From: Phytophthora sp. 'mugwort'
Lineage: Eukaryota; Oomycota; Peronosporomycetes; Peronosporales; Peronosporaceae
DNA: 40,056 nucleotides
Direction of reading: 5' to 3'
Assembly (NCBI GenBank): GCA_033558025.1
Contig: JAUCEF010000148.1
Span: 1-40,056 of the forward strand
This document shows, piece after piece, positions 15,561 to 26,118 of the stretch. The position numbers and the translations under genes are program-made. The stretch's first letter is position 1, and every line of letters starts with the position of its first letter. A model generated the notes under the pieces. That model searched no databases. It was not told where the DNA came from and worked only from the letters and a program-made list of their open reading frames with translations.

Positions 15561-16421
15561 AACTTAAATAGAGTTTGATCCTGGCTCAGAATAAATGCTA
15601 TCGGTATGCTTAACACATGCAAGTTGAATGTTTTTAAAACATAGCGAACGGGTGAGTAACACGTGAATTATCTACCTTTTAATTCAGAATAATTATTTTT
15701 ATAAAAATACTGAATAAATTAATTAAAGTTTTTAACGTTAAAAGATGAGTTTGCGCAAGATTATGGTAGTTGGTAGTTTAATAGACAACCAAGCCTATTA
15801 TCTTTAGCTGGTTTGAAAGAATGATCAGCCACATTGGGACTGAGACACGGCCCAAACTTTTTTAAAGGCAGCAGTGGGGAATTTTGGACAATGAGCGGAA
15901 GCTTGATCCAGCAATACCGAGTGGGTGATGACGGCTAATTAGGTTGTAAAGCTCTTTCATTAAGGAGGAAAATGACAGTACTTAAAAAAGAAGTTCCGGC
16001 TAATACCCGTGCCAGCAGCCGCGGTAATACGGGAGGAGCGAGCATTATTCGGGATGATTAGGCGTAAAGGGTTTGTAGGTAGTTTTTTAAGTTGAAAGAA
16101 ACAAATTAAAGCTCAACTTTATACATTTTTTCAAAACTGATAAACTGGAGTATAAATAGAGGATAATGGAATTTCTATTGGAGTGATAAAATACGTTGAT
16201 AATAGAAGGAAGACCTATGGCGAAGGCAATTATCTGGGTATATACTGACACTGAGAAACGAAAGCTTGGGTAGCGAACGGGATTAGAGACCCCGGTAGTC
16301 CATGCTGTAAACGATGAGTGCTAATATTTAGAATTTTTAGATATAACAGCTAACGCGTTAAGCACTCCGCCTGAAAAGTATAATCGCAAGATTGAAATTC
16401 AAAGGAATTGACGGGAGTCTA

Positions 16422-16453
<32 letters not shown>

Positions 16454-17072
16454 AATACGCGCAGAACCTTACCAACTCTTGCTAATTTTTATTTAAAATT
16501 TTTATATAAAAAACAGGTGTTGCATGGCTGTCGTCAGCTCGTGTTGTGAAATGTTTGGTTAAATCCTTTAACGAGCGCAACCCCTATGATTAGTTACTAA
16601 TTTATTATAAATAGATAAAAGTACTCTAATGAAAAAATTAATGATAGGTTAATGGAAGGTGGGGATGACGTCAAGTCTTCATGGCCCTTATGAGTTGGGC
16701 TACACACGTGCTACAATGATAATTACAATGAGAAGCAATAATGATATAAGTTGGAGCAAATCTTCAAAAATTATCTTAGTTCGAATTAAGGGCTGAAACT
16801 CGCCCTTATGAAGTTGGAATCGCTAGTAATCGCAGAACAGCATGCTGCGGTGAATATGTTACTGGACTTTGTACACACCGCCCGTCACATCAGGGAAGTT
16901 GATTGTTTTTAAAATAATTTTTAATTCTTTTATAAAATTTAATAATTATTTAAATAAAATAATTTAAAATTTTTATAAAATAAATTATAATTCCTAAAAA
17001 GTGGTTAGTAACTTTGATGAAGTCGTAACAAGGTAGTCGTAGGGGAACCTGTGTCTGGAAGAGATCTTTAAG
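15561..17072 (+). rRNA. rrnS: Small subunit ribosomal RNA
   Basis: 16S-like rRNA of about 1.5 kb. Landmarks: GAGTTTGATCCTGGCTCAG at 15571, GTGCCAGCAGCCGCGGTAAT near 16009, GATTAGAGACCCCGGTAGTC near 16282, ACACCGCCCGTCACA near 16875, and GAAGTCGTAACAAGGTA near 17020. The 3' end is near CTGGAAGAGATCTTTA and lacks the CCTCC anti-Shine-Dalgarno sequence. An A+T-rich insertion near 16905-16990 replaces the top of helix 44. Ends are approximate. No intron seen. Confidence 0.96.
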
Positions 17073-17099
17073 CATTCTTAAATTAAAATTAAAAGTCTT

Positions 17100-17171
17100 A
17101 GGAAAATAGTTTAATTGGTAAAATCATAGTCTCCAAAATTATTGTTATGGGTTCAAGTCCCATTTTTCCTG
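17100..17171 (+). tRNA. trnW(cca): tRNA-Trp(cca)
   Basis: Acceptor AGGAAAA/TTTTCCT, anticodon stem ATAGT/ATTAT with a G-T pair, loop CTCCAAA giving CCA. CCA reads only UGG, supporting UGA as stop. It is the last gene before the palindrome spacer; the repeat arm extends only 23 bases beyond it. Confidence 0.94.
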
Positions 17172-17194
17172 TTTATTATAAAATATTATAAATC

Positions 17195-17289
17195 TAAATT
17201 TAAATTCCCTTTGATTAAAAAGTATTTTAAATAAAATTTTATTTTTATAACTTGAATTTAATTAATTTCAGATATTATAAAATTTTTTT
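17195..17289. other. 95-bp spacer at the trnW side of the giant palindrome
   Basis: The only sequence at this end not shared by the two arms. The arms close at GTTTATTATAAAATATTATA plus AATC (17171-17194) and its complement at 17290-17313, with the palindrome centre at 17242. The spacer is nearly all A+T. It holds a 16-bp perfect palindrome AAATAAAATTTTATTT (17229-17244) almost at the centre and an imperfect dyad TGAA...TTCA (17253-17270). It could be a small single-copy region, a replication start, or the loop of a hairpin chromosome end. Confidence 0.9.
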
Positions 17290-17312
17290 GATTTATAATA
17301 TTTTATAATAAA

Positions 17313-17384
17313 CAGGAAAAATGGGACTTGAACCCATAACAATAATTTTGGAGACTATGATTTTACCAATTAAACTATTTTCCT
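17313..17384 (-). tRNA. trnW(cca): tRNA-Trp(cca), copy B
   Basis: Mirror of 17100-17171, anticodon CCA. The two trnW genes point at each other across about 140 bp centred on the 95-bp spacer. Confidence 0.94.
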
Positions 17385-17411
17385 AAGACTTTTAATTTTA
17401 ATTTAAGAATG

Positions 17412-18030
17412 CTTAAAGATCTCTTCCAGACACAGGTTCCCCTACGACTACCTTGTTACGACTTCATCAAAGTTACTAACCACTTTTTAGGAATTATAAT
17501 TTATTTTATAAAAATTTTAAATTATTTTATTTAAATAATTATTAAATTTTATAAAAGAATTAAAAATTATTTTAAAAACAATCAACTTCCCTGATGTGAC
17601 GGGCGGTGTGTACAAAGTCCAGTAACATATTCACCGCAGCATGCTGTTCTGCGATTACTAGCGATTCCAACTTCATAAGGGCGAGTTTCAGCCCTTAATT
17701 CGAACTAAGATAATTTTTGAAGATTTGCTCCAACTTATATCATTATTGCTTCTCATTGTAATTATCATTGTAGCACGTGTGTAGCCCAACTCATAAGGGC
17801 CATGAAGACTTGACGTCATCCCCACCTTCCATTAACCTATCATTAATTTTTTCATTAGAGTACTTTTATCTATTTATAATAAATTAGTAACTAATCATAG
17901 GGGTTGCGCTCGTTAAAGGATTTAACCAAACATTTCACAACACGAGCTGACGACAGCCATGCAACACCTGTTTTTTATATAAAAATTTTAAATAAAAATT
18001 AGCAAGAGTTGGTAAGGTTCTGCGCGTATT

Positions 18031-18062
<32 letters not shown>

Positions 18063-18923
18063 TAGACTCCCGTCAATTCCTTTGAATTTCAATCTTGCGA
18101 TTATACTTTTCAGGCGGAGTGCTTAACGCGTTAGCTGTTATATCTAAAAATTCTAAATATTAGCACTCATCGTTTACAGCATGGACTACCGGGGTCTCTA
18201 ATCCCGTTCGCTACCCAAGCTTTCGTTTCTCAGTGTCAGTATATACCCAGATAATTGCCTTCGCCATAGGTCTTCCTTCTATTATCAACGTATTTTATCA
18301 CTCCAATAGAAATTCCATTATCCTCTATTTATACTCCAGTTTATCAGTTTTGAAAAAATGTATAAAGTTGAGCTTTAATTTGTTTCTTTCAACTTAAAAA
18401 ACTACCTACAAACCCTTTACGCCTAATCATCCCGAATAATGCTCGCTCCTCCCGTATTACCGCGGCTGCTGGCACGGGTATTAGCCGGAACTTCTTTTTT
18501 AAGTACTGTCATTTTCCTCCTTAATGAAAGAGCTTTACAACCTAATTAGCCGTCATCACCCACTCGGTATTGCTGGATCAAGCTTCCGCTCATTGTCCAA
18601 AATTCCCCACTGCTGCCTTTAAAAAAGTTTGGGCCGTGTCTCAGTCCCAATGTGGCTGATCATTCTTTCAAACCAGCTAAAGATAATAGGCTTGGTTGTC
18701 TATTAAACTACCAACTACCATAATCTTGCGCAAACTCATCTTTTAACGTTAAAAACTTTAATTAATTTATTCAGTATTTTTATAAAAATAATTATTCTGA
18801 ATTAAAAGGTAGATAATTCACGTGTTACTCACCCGTTCGCTATGTTTTAAAAACATTCAACTTGCATGTGTTAAGCATACCGATAGCATTTATTCTGAGC
18901 CAGGATCAAACTCTATTTAAGTT
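17412..18923 (-). rRNA. rrnS: Small subunit ribosomal RNA, copy B
   Basis: Mirror of 15561-17072 with the same landmarks on the minus strand and no difference noticed. Having two rRNA operons is the usual consequence of large organellar inverted repeats. Ends approximate. Confidence 0.96.
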
Positions 18924-19003
18924 TTATATTAATTATTTAATATTAATTTTTAAAATAACAAATATTTAAAAATTTAATATTATAACATTCTTATATTAAT
19001 TTT

Positions 19004-19060
19004 TGTCTTATATTGTCTTATATTGTCTTATATTGTCTTATATTGTCTTATATTGTCTTA
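19004..19060 (-). repeat. 10-bp tandem repeat, copy B
   Basis: Unit TATTGTCTTA on the plus strand, the complement of the copy A block, with the same number of units. Equal copy number in both arms points to copy correction or to one template molecule. Confidence 0.97.
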
Positions 19061-19188
19061 AAGGATTAAAATTTTTTAATTTTTAAAAATTCAATTAGTT
19101 ATTAATAAAAATTTCTTTGTATCACGAAAAAAAAATATTATTTTTTGAAAAGGATCCCCCCCTAAATATGTTTTTGAATTTTTTGTTG

Positions 19189-19237
19189 AAAAGATAAATA
19201 TCTTTTTAACTTAACTATTTAAAGATATTTTATCTTT
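19189..19237 (-). repeat. Two adjacent small hairpins, copy B
   Basis: Mirror of 15247-15295, with stems AAAGATA/TATCTTT and AAAAGATA/TATCTTTT. Confidence 0.7.
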
Positions 19238-19285
19238 TTATCCTTTTTTTAATTTGTTTATCCTTTTTTTTTTTTAGATCTTTAT

Positions 19286-19369
19286 TGGAGAAAGTAGGAT
19301 TTGAACCTACGTAGAAAATATTTCAACAAATTTACAGTCTGCCGCTTTTAACCACTCAGCCATTTCTCC
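19286..19369 (-). tRNA. trnY(gua): tRNA-Tyr(gua), copy B
   Basis: Mirror of 15115-15198; class II, anticodon GTA. Confidence 0.94.
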
Positions 19370-19386
19370 TAAAGATATTTTAAATA

Positions 19387-19458
19387 TGTGATTAATGGGA
19401 TTTGAACCCATAATATTTACTTGGAAGATAAAGGATTTACCAATTAATCTATAATCAC
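19387..19458 (-). tRNA. trnG(ucc): tRNA-Gly(ucc), copy B
   Basis: Mirror of 15026-15097; anticodon TCC. Confidence 0.9.
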
Positions 19459-19519
19459 GTATATTTTTATTGTTTAAAAAATGTTTATTATTGTTTTAAA
19501 AAAGAAAAAGTGGAATAAA

Positions 19520-20050
19520 TTAATCCACTATTTCATAAGTATCAGGATCTAATCGATCGATATCATCTATACGTTCACCTGTTTCAACATCTAAATAATG
19601 AAAATATCTATATAGATTCAGAGGATTTCCAGATCTTGTAATTTTTCTTTTTGGTGGTTTTGGTAAAGAGTCACTATCTGAATCAAAATTTAAATCAGTT
19701 GAAAAATTACTAGGAAAATCGCTTGGGAAATTGTCGCTATCAAAAAAAAAAGCATCTAGAAATAAATAAAACAAAAAAGATAAAAAAAAAAAAACGAAAA
19801 TAGTTGGCATATTATCGTCAATTCTTTTTAAAATACTTTTAGGTTTTTCTTCTTTTTTTAAAGCAGCTTCCTCAGCCTCAGTCTCTAAATCTATAAAATC
19901 TTCTAATAAAGTTATTTCAAGAGGTAAAAGAATTAAAATAAATTTAAAAATATTTTGAAAAAATTTAGGATGTATTTTTAATATATCTTGTATAATTTTA
20001 TATAGATTATAAGCAAAAAATATCCTTTTAATAATGTTAAAAAAAATCAT
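19520..20050 (-). CDS. Unknown acidic ORF with two hydrophobic segments, copy B
   Basis: Mirror of 14434-14964, same protein of 176 residues from the ATG, frame open to a TTG at 20080. A hydrophobic N-terminus, acidic stretch, strong membrane segment and D/E/Y-rich tail are all preserved. Function unknown; intact frames in both arms speak for a real gene. Confidence 0.65.
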   Translation of the reverse strand: MIFFNIIKRIFFAYNLYKIIQDILKIHPKFFQNIFKFILILLPLEITLLEDFIDLETEAEEAALKKEEKPKSILKRIDDNMPTIFVFFFLSFLFYLFLDAFFFDSDNFPSDFPSNFSTDLNFDSDSDSLPKPPKRKITRSGNPLNLYRYFHYLDVETGERIDDIDRLDPDTYEIVD

Positions 20051-20150
20051 AATTTTTATAAAGAAGTAAATAAATGTCAATACTAATATTATTCCCTAAT
20101 TAAAAAATGGAAATACCAAATACTGCCTTTGGGTACATTTATTTGAATTA

Positions 20151-20222
20151 AGCAAAAAAAGGGATTTGAACCCTCAACATTAACCTTGGCAAGGTTATAC
20201 TCTACCATTGAGCTATTTTTGC
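20151..20222 (-). tRNA. trnG(gcc): tRNA-Gly(gcc), copy B
   Basis: Mirror of 14262-14333; anticodon GCC. Confidence 0.93.
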
Positions 20223-20235
20223 TAATAAATTATTT

Positions 20236-20763
20236 TTATAATAAAAATAGTGAATTTAATAATAAAAATAATTCATAATGATTTTTTGCATTTGTATGAA
20301 TAGAAACATCTATTGGAGGTATATCTTTGAATTTTAAAAATTCAGTTTTTAATTCAAAAAAATCTAAAATATTTCGAATTTGAAAATTTAAAATATTTTG
20401 ATTTTTAAAATTAAAATTTATTTTAGTTAAATTTTGAAAAAGAAAAATCAAAATTTTTTCTAAAAAATTAAAAATATTTTTTTTTCTTAAAGTTATTTTA
20501 CAACCTATAATTGAATTTTTTTTGATTTTTAAAAAAATATTATTTTTTTTTGATTTTGTTATTATAGGTTTTTGATTTGTTATTAATTTTAAAAGTAAAA
20601 TTATATTAATTAATTTTTTTTTTTCAATATTAGCGTTTTTAAAACCAATATTTAAACATATTTTACTTATTTTAGGTATTTCAAATATATTTTTAAAATT
20701 TAATTTTGTTAAAAGATCGTATATAGTAATATTTTGATAATGGATTTGTAAATTTTTTTTCAT
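20236..20763 (-). CDS. rpl5: Large-subunit ribosomal protein L5, copy B
   Basis: Identical 175-residue protein to that at 13721-14248, with I-P-K-I-S-K-I and the C-terminal D-V-S-I-H-T block. Central protuberance of the mitochondrial large subunit. Six bases downstream of rpl14. Confidence 0.94.
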   Translation of the reverse strand: MKKNLQIHYQNITIYDLLTKLNFKNIFEIPKISKICLNIGFKNANIEKKKLINIILLLKLITNQKPIITKSKKNNIFLKIKKNSIIGCKITLRKKNIFNFLEKILIFLFQNLTKINFNFKNQNILNFQIRNILDFFELKTEFLKFKDIPPIDVSIHTNAKNHYELFLLLNSLFLL

Positions 20764-20769
20764 ATATTT

Positions 20770-21141
20770 TTATAAAATATTTGAAGCTAATGCTAATATT
20801 TTGAAATTTTTTTTCTTCCGAAATTCAGAAGTAATCGGACCAAATATACGTGTTCCTAGGGGTTTATTTTGATTATTTAAAATAATTATACAATTTTTAT
20901 CAAATTTTATTATATTACCTATTGTACTTTTTTTTTGATATGTTGTATGTATAATTAAAGCTTTAAATAAATCTCCTTTAATTATTTTAATTTTTTTTTT
21001 TTGATTTAAACGTAATTTTTTAGCAGAAATTAAAATTGTATCCCCAATTTTTCCAATTTTTTTTTTATAAATTTTTATACATTGTCCTATTTTAATACCA
21101 CTATTATCATTTACTTTTAATTTAGTTTGAATTTGAATCAT
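20770..21141 (-). CDS. rpl14: Large-subunit ribosomal protein L14, copy B
   Basis: Identical 123-residue protein to that at 13343-13714, with V-N-D-N-S-G near the start and the G-P-I-T-S-E-F-R-K-K signature. Normal L14 length, full frame. Confidence 0.96.
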   Translation of the reverse strand: MIQIQTKLKVNDNSGIKIGQCIKIYKKKIGKIGDTILISAKKLRLNQKKKIKIIKGDLFKALIIHTTYQKKSTIGNIIKFDKNCIIILNNQNKPLGTRIFGPITSEFRKKKNFKILALASNIL

Positions 21142-21163
21142 AAATTATATATTAATTTTAAAA

Positions 21164-21235
21164 TGATGAGAGTAGGATTTGAACCTACATCTTCAGATTA
21201 TGAGCCTGATAAGTTACCTATTACTCTATCTCATC
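21164..21235 (-). tRNA. trnfM(cau): tRNA-fMet(cau), copy B
   Basis: Mirror of 13249-13320; initiator-like D arm and loop CTCATAA. Confidence 0.87.
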
Positions 21236-21253
21236 TTATATTTTCTTCCTTTT

Positions 21254-21328
21254 TCGGAAGAAAAGGATTTGAACCTTTGATCTTCTGTTCCCAAAACAGA
21301 CGCATTAGCCAGACTATGCTACCTTCCG
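21254..21328 (-). tRNA. trnP(ugg): tRNA-Pro(ugg), copy B
   Basis: Mirror of 13156-13230; anticodon TGG. Confidence 0.95.
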
Positions 21329-21340
21329 TTTAAAGATAAT

Positions 21341-21412
21341 TAATGATGGTAGGATTTGAACCTACAACATTAGGATTATGATTCCCACGCTCTACCATTA
21401 AACTACATCATC
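21341..21412 (-). tRNA. trnM(cau): tRNA-Met(cau), copy B
   Basis: Mirror of 13072-13143; loop ATCATAA, probable elongator. Confidence 0.85.
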
Positions 21413-21436
21413 TTATTAATACTTTATTAATAAAAT

Positions 21437-21525
21437 AAGTCGAAGTGGGATTTGAACCCACGAGTTAATAAATTAACTGATAGTTTAGCAAACTACTGCC
21501 TTAAACCTGACTTGGCTATTCGACC
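21437..21525 (-). tRNA. trnS(gcu): tRNA-Ser(gcu), copy B
   Basis: Mirror of 12959-13047; class II, anticodon GCT. Confidence 0.93.
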
Positions 21526-21537
21526 TAAAATATAAAA

Positions 21538-21609
21538 CTTCTTTGATAGGATTTGAACCTACAACCTAATGGTTAACAGCCATTTGCTCTACCGTTGAGC
21601 TACAAAGAA
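21538..21609 (-). tRNA. trnN(guu): tRNA-Asn(guu), copy B
   Basis: Mirror of 12875-12946; anticodon GTT. Confidence 0.95.
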
Positions 21610-21623
21610 ATAATTATATTTTA

Positions 21624-21919
21624 ATTTTTAAAACTTTTAGTATTTTTAAGCTAAATATTTTACAATACTTATACTTAAAACCTATTAATGTAATCATCTT
21701 TTACAGTTTTTATATGAAAAATTTTTAAGAATGGTTTCTTACTTAGATGCTTTCAGTAATTATCCAAAATAAATTTAGCTACTCGGCTATGCCTCTCAAC
21801 AACCGATACACCAGAGATTTACCCTTCTCGGTCCTCTCGTACTAGAGTTAGATTCTTGCATTTTTCAAAATATCTATAGAAGATAGGAACCAAACTGTCT
21901 CACGACGTTCTAAACCCAA

Positions 21920-21959
<40 letters not shown>

Positions 21960-22037
21960 AACCTTCTTCAGCTCCAGGATGTGATGAGTCGACATCGAGG
22001 TGCCAAACGACTCCGTCGATAGGAGCTCTTAGGAGTC

Positions 22038-22080
<43 letters not shown>

Positions 22081-22516
22081 AATCTTTCCACAAAGAATTA
22101 TCGGATCACTATGACCGACTTTCGTCCCTGTTTGATATGTCTATCTTACAGTCAAGCAAGCTTTTACCATTATGCTCTACAATTGATAATATTATCCAAT
22201 TTGAGCTTACCTTTGTACACCTCCGTTACTCTTTAGGAGGTGACCGCCCCAGTCAAACTACCAACCATACAATGTCTATTTAAAAAATATTAGTTATTTA
22301 TTTTAATAAGAGTGGTATTTCAAGAATATCTATACAATTTACTAGCGTAAAGGTTTAAAAGATTACCACTTATACTACACATATTAGATAAAATAACAAT
22401 ATAAAGATGTAGTAAAGGTTCACGGGGTCTTTCCGTCTAACTATAGAAAATCCGCATCTTCACGGATAATTCAAATTCACTGAGTCTATATTGGAGACAG
22501 CGGGGATGTCGTTACA

Positions 22517-22573
<57 letters not shown>

Positions 22574-22631
22574 GAGTTACGGCCGCCGTTTACTGGGACT
22601 TCCATTTAATGCGCAAACATTTCCTTTTAAT

Positions 22632-22669
<38 letters not shown>

Positions 22670-24267
22670 GTTACCATTTAGCAGAGTCCTAAGTTTTTAT
22701 TAAACAGTCGCAACCCCCTATTTTGTGACACCTAATTATTAAAAATAATTAGGTACTTTTTATCCCGAAGTTACAAAGTCATTTTGCCGAGTTCCTTCAA
22801 TATAGTTCTCTCATTCACCTTAGTCTACTCGACCTATCCACCTGTGTCGGTTTAGGGTACGGTTTTTAATTAAAAAAGCTATTTCCTGAAAAATTAAAAA
22901 TTTTTGTCACTTTTTTAAAAAAATTTAATTTAAAAATTATCCCATCAAAATCTGCTTTCGTCAAATCTTTCTTAGGGGCCGTTTCACTCTATGTAATACA
23001 TCTTAACATAGAAACCCTTGGATTTACGGTGATAACGATTTATATTCGTTATTTTTTGTTACTAATGCCAGCATTTTCTTTTCTGATATCTTCAACATAT
23101 TTCACAATATATCTTTATTAACATACAGAATGTTCCGCTACCGTTTTATTAAAAATAAAACTTGCCGCTTCGGTAAATTTCTTAAGTCTCGATACATTTT
23201 AGGCGCAAAAAAACTAGACCAATGAGCTATTACGCTTTCTTTAAAGGATGGCTGCTTCCAAGCCTACCTATGGGTTGTAATCATTTTTTCACTTCCTTTT
23301 TCACTTAGAATATTATTTAGAGACCTTAGCGATCAATCTGGGCTGTTTCCCTTTTGACAAAAGACCTTAGCGCCTAATGTCTGTCTATTTAAATTACTTT
23401 TTTTTGTATTCGGAGTTTCCAAGAATTCAGTAAGTTTTTACACCCCCTAGCTCAATGAGTGCTCTACCCCAAAAAAAGATTTTAAATGCTCTACTTCAAT
23501 AGATTTCGCGGAAAACCAGCTATCTCTGAGTTTGATTAGCCTTTCACTCCTAACCACAAATCATCTCCATATTTTGCCACATATGTGAGTTCGATCCTTC
23601 AAATAGTTTTACCTATTTTTCAATCTGTTCATGGTTAGATCACTCAGTTTCGGGTCTTATTTATATAACTAAAAAGCTTTTTAAAACTTGATTTATCTAC
23701 GCCTACTTTATTAAATTAAGCTTGCTATAAAAATAAACTTGCTGGCCCATTATGCAAAAGGTACACTGTTACTTTTTAAAAAAGTTTCAATTGATTGTTA
23801 ACATTAAGTTTCAGAATTATTTCAAACTCAAAAGTTCTTTTTCACCTTTCCTTTACAGTACTTGTCCACTATCGATCATTAATTTTTAAAAGGTTTTGAG
23901 GGTGGTTCCCCAATATTCAAAAAGGCTTACACATAACCCTTTTTACTATTATAAAAACAATTATTATTCTACAGGACTTTCACCTTTTTAAGTAAATTTT
24001 TCAAAATTTTTCAAATATTTTTTTATTTTTATAAACCTAATTTCCATTTTCACTCGTCATTACTAACGGAATCTCGTTTGATTTTTTTAACAGTTACTTA
24101 GATATTTCAATTCACTGTTTTTAAAATTTTCACAAAAAAAAAGTTTTCTTTAGGAAATTTTTATTTCAAAATAAAATATTATTTAATAAAACTTTTCGCA
24201 TTTTTTACGTCCTAAAAATCAAATTAATGCCAAGGCATCCACTTAATGCTTTTATTATTATTTATAC
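21624..24267 (-). rRNA. rrnL: Large subunit ribosomal RNA, copy B
   Basis: Mirror of 10217-12860. The peptidyl transferase region, GACGGTCCTAAGG block and sarcin-ricin loop are all readable on the minus strand without change. No intron. Ends approximate. Confidence 0.96.
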
Positions 24268-24289
24268 TTAAACCATATAAATGGTTTAA
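24268..24289 (-). terminator. Perfect hairpin between orf250 and large rRNA, copy B
   Basis: Mirror of 10195-10216: 9-bp stem, 4-base loop, between the orf250 stop and the rrnL 5' end. Probably an RNA-processing or mRNA-end signal. Confidence 0.45.
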
Positions 24290-24293
24290 ATTT

Positions 24294-25046
24294 TTATTTT
24301 TTTTTCAAATATTCATTAATTAATTTTAAATTTAAATGAAAAGGATATAAAATTGTTTTATAAGAAGGTTCTTTAAAAAACATACCTGTTTTTATTTTTT
24401 TATTTCTATGTAAATAAGAAGTTATTAAAGGTTTTGATGGTTTTTTTTCACCTAAAATATAATAAATATTATTTTTATAAGAATATTTGTTATTTTTTTG
24501 ATAAGGATATTTATTATAACGTTTATAAGAAGAAGAATATTTATTCTTTTCTTGATTAAAATGCTGTTTATAAAATTTTTTATCTCCTTTCAAACTATTA
24601 TTTTTTTGAAAATTTCTAGTTCTTTGAAAACCTTCATTTTTTTGAAAATTTCTATTTTTTTGAAAACCTTCATTTTTTTGAAAATTTCTATTTTTTTGAA
24701 AATTTCTATTTTTTTGAAAACCTTCATTTTTTTGAAAATTTCTATTTTTTTGAAAACCTTCATTTTTTTGAAAATTTCTATTTTTTTGAAAACCTTCATT
24801 TTTTTGAAAATTTCTAGTTCTTTGAAAACCTTCATTTTTTTGAAAATTTCTAGTTCTTTGAAAATCTTCGTTTTTTTGAAAATTTCTAGTTCTTTGAAAA
24901 TCTTCGTTTTTTTGAGAATTTTTATTTTTTTGAAAATTTCTATTTTTTTGAAAACCTTCGTTTTTTTGAGAATTTCTATTTTTTTGAAAACCCTCGTTTT
25001 TTTGAGAATTTTTATTTCTTTGAAAATTTTTATTATCCTTTTGCAT
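24294..25046 (-). CDS. Hexapeptide-repeat protein of 250 residues, copy B
   Basis: Same 250-residue protein as at 9438-10190: 24 F-Q-K-N-x-x hexapeptides, a K/Y/N-rich linker and a repeat-free C-terminal 50 residues. The repeat number is the same in both arms. Unknown function; it follows rps4 and precedes rrnL. Confidence 0.8.
   Translation of the reverse strand: MQKDNKNFQRNKNSQKNEGFQKNRNSQKNEGFQKNRNFQKNKNSQKNEDFQRTRNFQKNEDFQRTRNFQKNEGFQRTRNFQKNEGFQKNRNFQKNEGFQKNRNFQKNEGFQKNRNFQKNRNFQKNEGFQKNRNFQKNEGFQRTRNFQKNNSLKGDKKFYKQHFNQEKNKYSSSYKRYNKYPYQKNNKYSYKNNIYYILGEKKPSKPLITSYLHRNKKIKTGMFFKEPSYKTILYPFHLNLKLINEYLKKK
24594..25025 (-). repeat. 18-bp tandem repeat block inside orf250, copy B
   Basis: Mirror of 9459-9890, 24 units of 18 bp. 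Because 18 is a multiple of three and no stop falls in the unit, the opposite strand is also open across the block. Confidence 0.95.
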
Positions 25047-25048
25047 AT

Positions 25049-25510
25049 TTATTTAATAATATGAATAATATCACCTTTATGTAATATAAAATTAGATTTA
25101 CTTATAATTTTATTATTAACCTTAATTTTTTTATGATTAATTAATTGTTTTGCTTGAAAAATAGTTTTAACTAATTTTAATCTTACAAGATTTATATCTA
25201 AGCGACTTTCTAATAAAATTACAAATTTTTTAAAGATATTTATTTTATTATCTTTTTTTAATAATTTTTGAAATAAATTTTTTAATTGATATTCATGAAT
25301 ACATCCATAAAAATTCCGAAATTGTTGTTTTTCAAATAATCTTTTTTGAAAAAATTTTTTACGTTTTTCAGGTTTTATTTCTTTTCGATATCTTAATTTT
25401 TTTTTAAATAAATTCCATTTTTTTGATTTTAATTTTAATAAGTTTAAATTTTTATGTATGTTCCTATTATTTTGAAAACATATTTTATTTCTCGGTCTTA
25501 ATTTATTCAT
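25049..25510 (-). CDS. rps4: Small-subunit ribosomal protein S4, copy B
   Basis: Identical 153-residue S4 to that at 8974-9435, with the RNA-binding block L-E-S-R-L-D and A-K-Q-L-I-N-H-K. Two bases before orf250. Confidence 0.93.
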   Translation of the reverse strand: MNKLRPRNKICFQNNRNIHKNLNLLKLKSKKWNLFKKKLRYRKEIKPEKRKKFFQKRLFEKQQFRNFYGCIHEYQLKNLFQKLLKKDNKINIFKKFVILLESRLDINLVRLKLVKTIFQAKQLINHKKIKVNNKIISKSNFILHKGDIIHIIK

Positions 25511-25518
25511 CTTATTTA

Positions 25519-26112
25519 TTAAAATATTTTACGTAATAAATACATTAAAGTATATATTGATTGAATATTTTTAGAATTCATTACTACAGGATAATTAATA
25601 TTTTGTATAGTTTGACTTGTATTTACTAATGAAATAGTAGGAATTTTTAAAACAGAAAGTTCTTGATTTAAAAAAGTATCTTTTACAGAACTTTTTATAA
25701 CTAAAATTAATTTAATTTCATTTTCTTTTAATAAATAATTAATTATCTTATTAAATGTTGTATTCATAATTTTATTAGTAATTAAACCATTTACCCATTC
25801 TTTTGTAAAAAAAATGATATTTGGATTTTTTTTTATAAAAGATGTAGTTAATAAAAATTTAATTTCATTATCATTCCCTATTATTAAAATTTTTTCATTT
25901 TTTTTTAATATAATTTTAGTTAAATTAAATATACGTTTTAAAAAAAATGAAACATTTTTTAAATTAATTATAGTATAATCATGTCTACTTCCAAATATAA
26001 AAGATAATAATTCTTTATTTGTATCTATTAAAGATTCTCCATACATATTTTTTGATTTAAATAATAAATTTAATAAAATATTATTATGTTTTTTTTTTTT
26101 TTTTTGTATCAT
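25519..26112 (-). CDS. rps2: Small-subunit ribosomal protein S2, copy B
   Basis: Identical 197-residue S2 to that at 8372-8965, with the W-V-N-G-L-I-T-N motif. Full frame between rpl6 and rps4. Confidence 0.92.
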   Translation of the reverse strand: MIQKKKKKHNNILLNLLFKSKNMYGESLIDTNKELLSFIFGSRHDYTIINLKNVSFFLKRIFNLTKIILKKNEKILIIGNDNEIKFLLTTSFIKKNPNIIFFTKEWVNGLITNKIMNTTFNKIINYLLKENEIKLILVIKSSVKDTFLNQELSVLKIPTISLVNTSQTIQNINYPVVMNSKNIQSIYTLMYLLRKIF

Positions 26113-26118
26113 ATTTAA

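Larger units (their letters stand above)
1..17194. repeat. Large inverted repeat, copy A (main part)
   Basis: This stretch is the reverse complement of 17290-36640. For gene ends between about 4800 and 17194, the partner position is exactly 34484 minus the position. Towards position 1 the sum drifts to 34494 through single-base indels in homopolymers. The arm continues, through the terminal redundancy, at 36678-38824. Reconstructed arm length is about 19.34 kb. All genes here are present twice in the window. Confidence 0.97.
18924..19285. promoter_or_regulatory. Gene-free candidate control region, copy B
   Basis: Mirror of 15199-15560, with the same hairpins, G tract (here a C7 run at 19156-19162) and 10-bp tandem repeat. 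No gene found. Confidence 0.4.
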
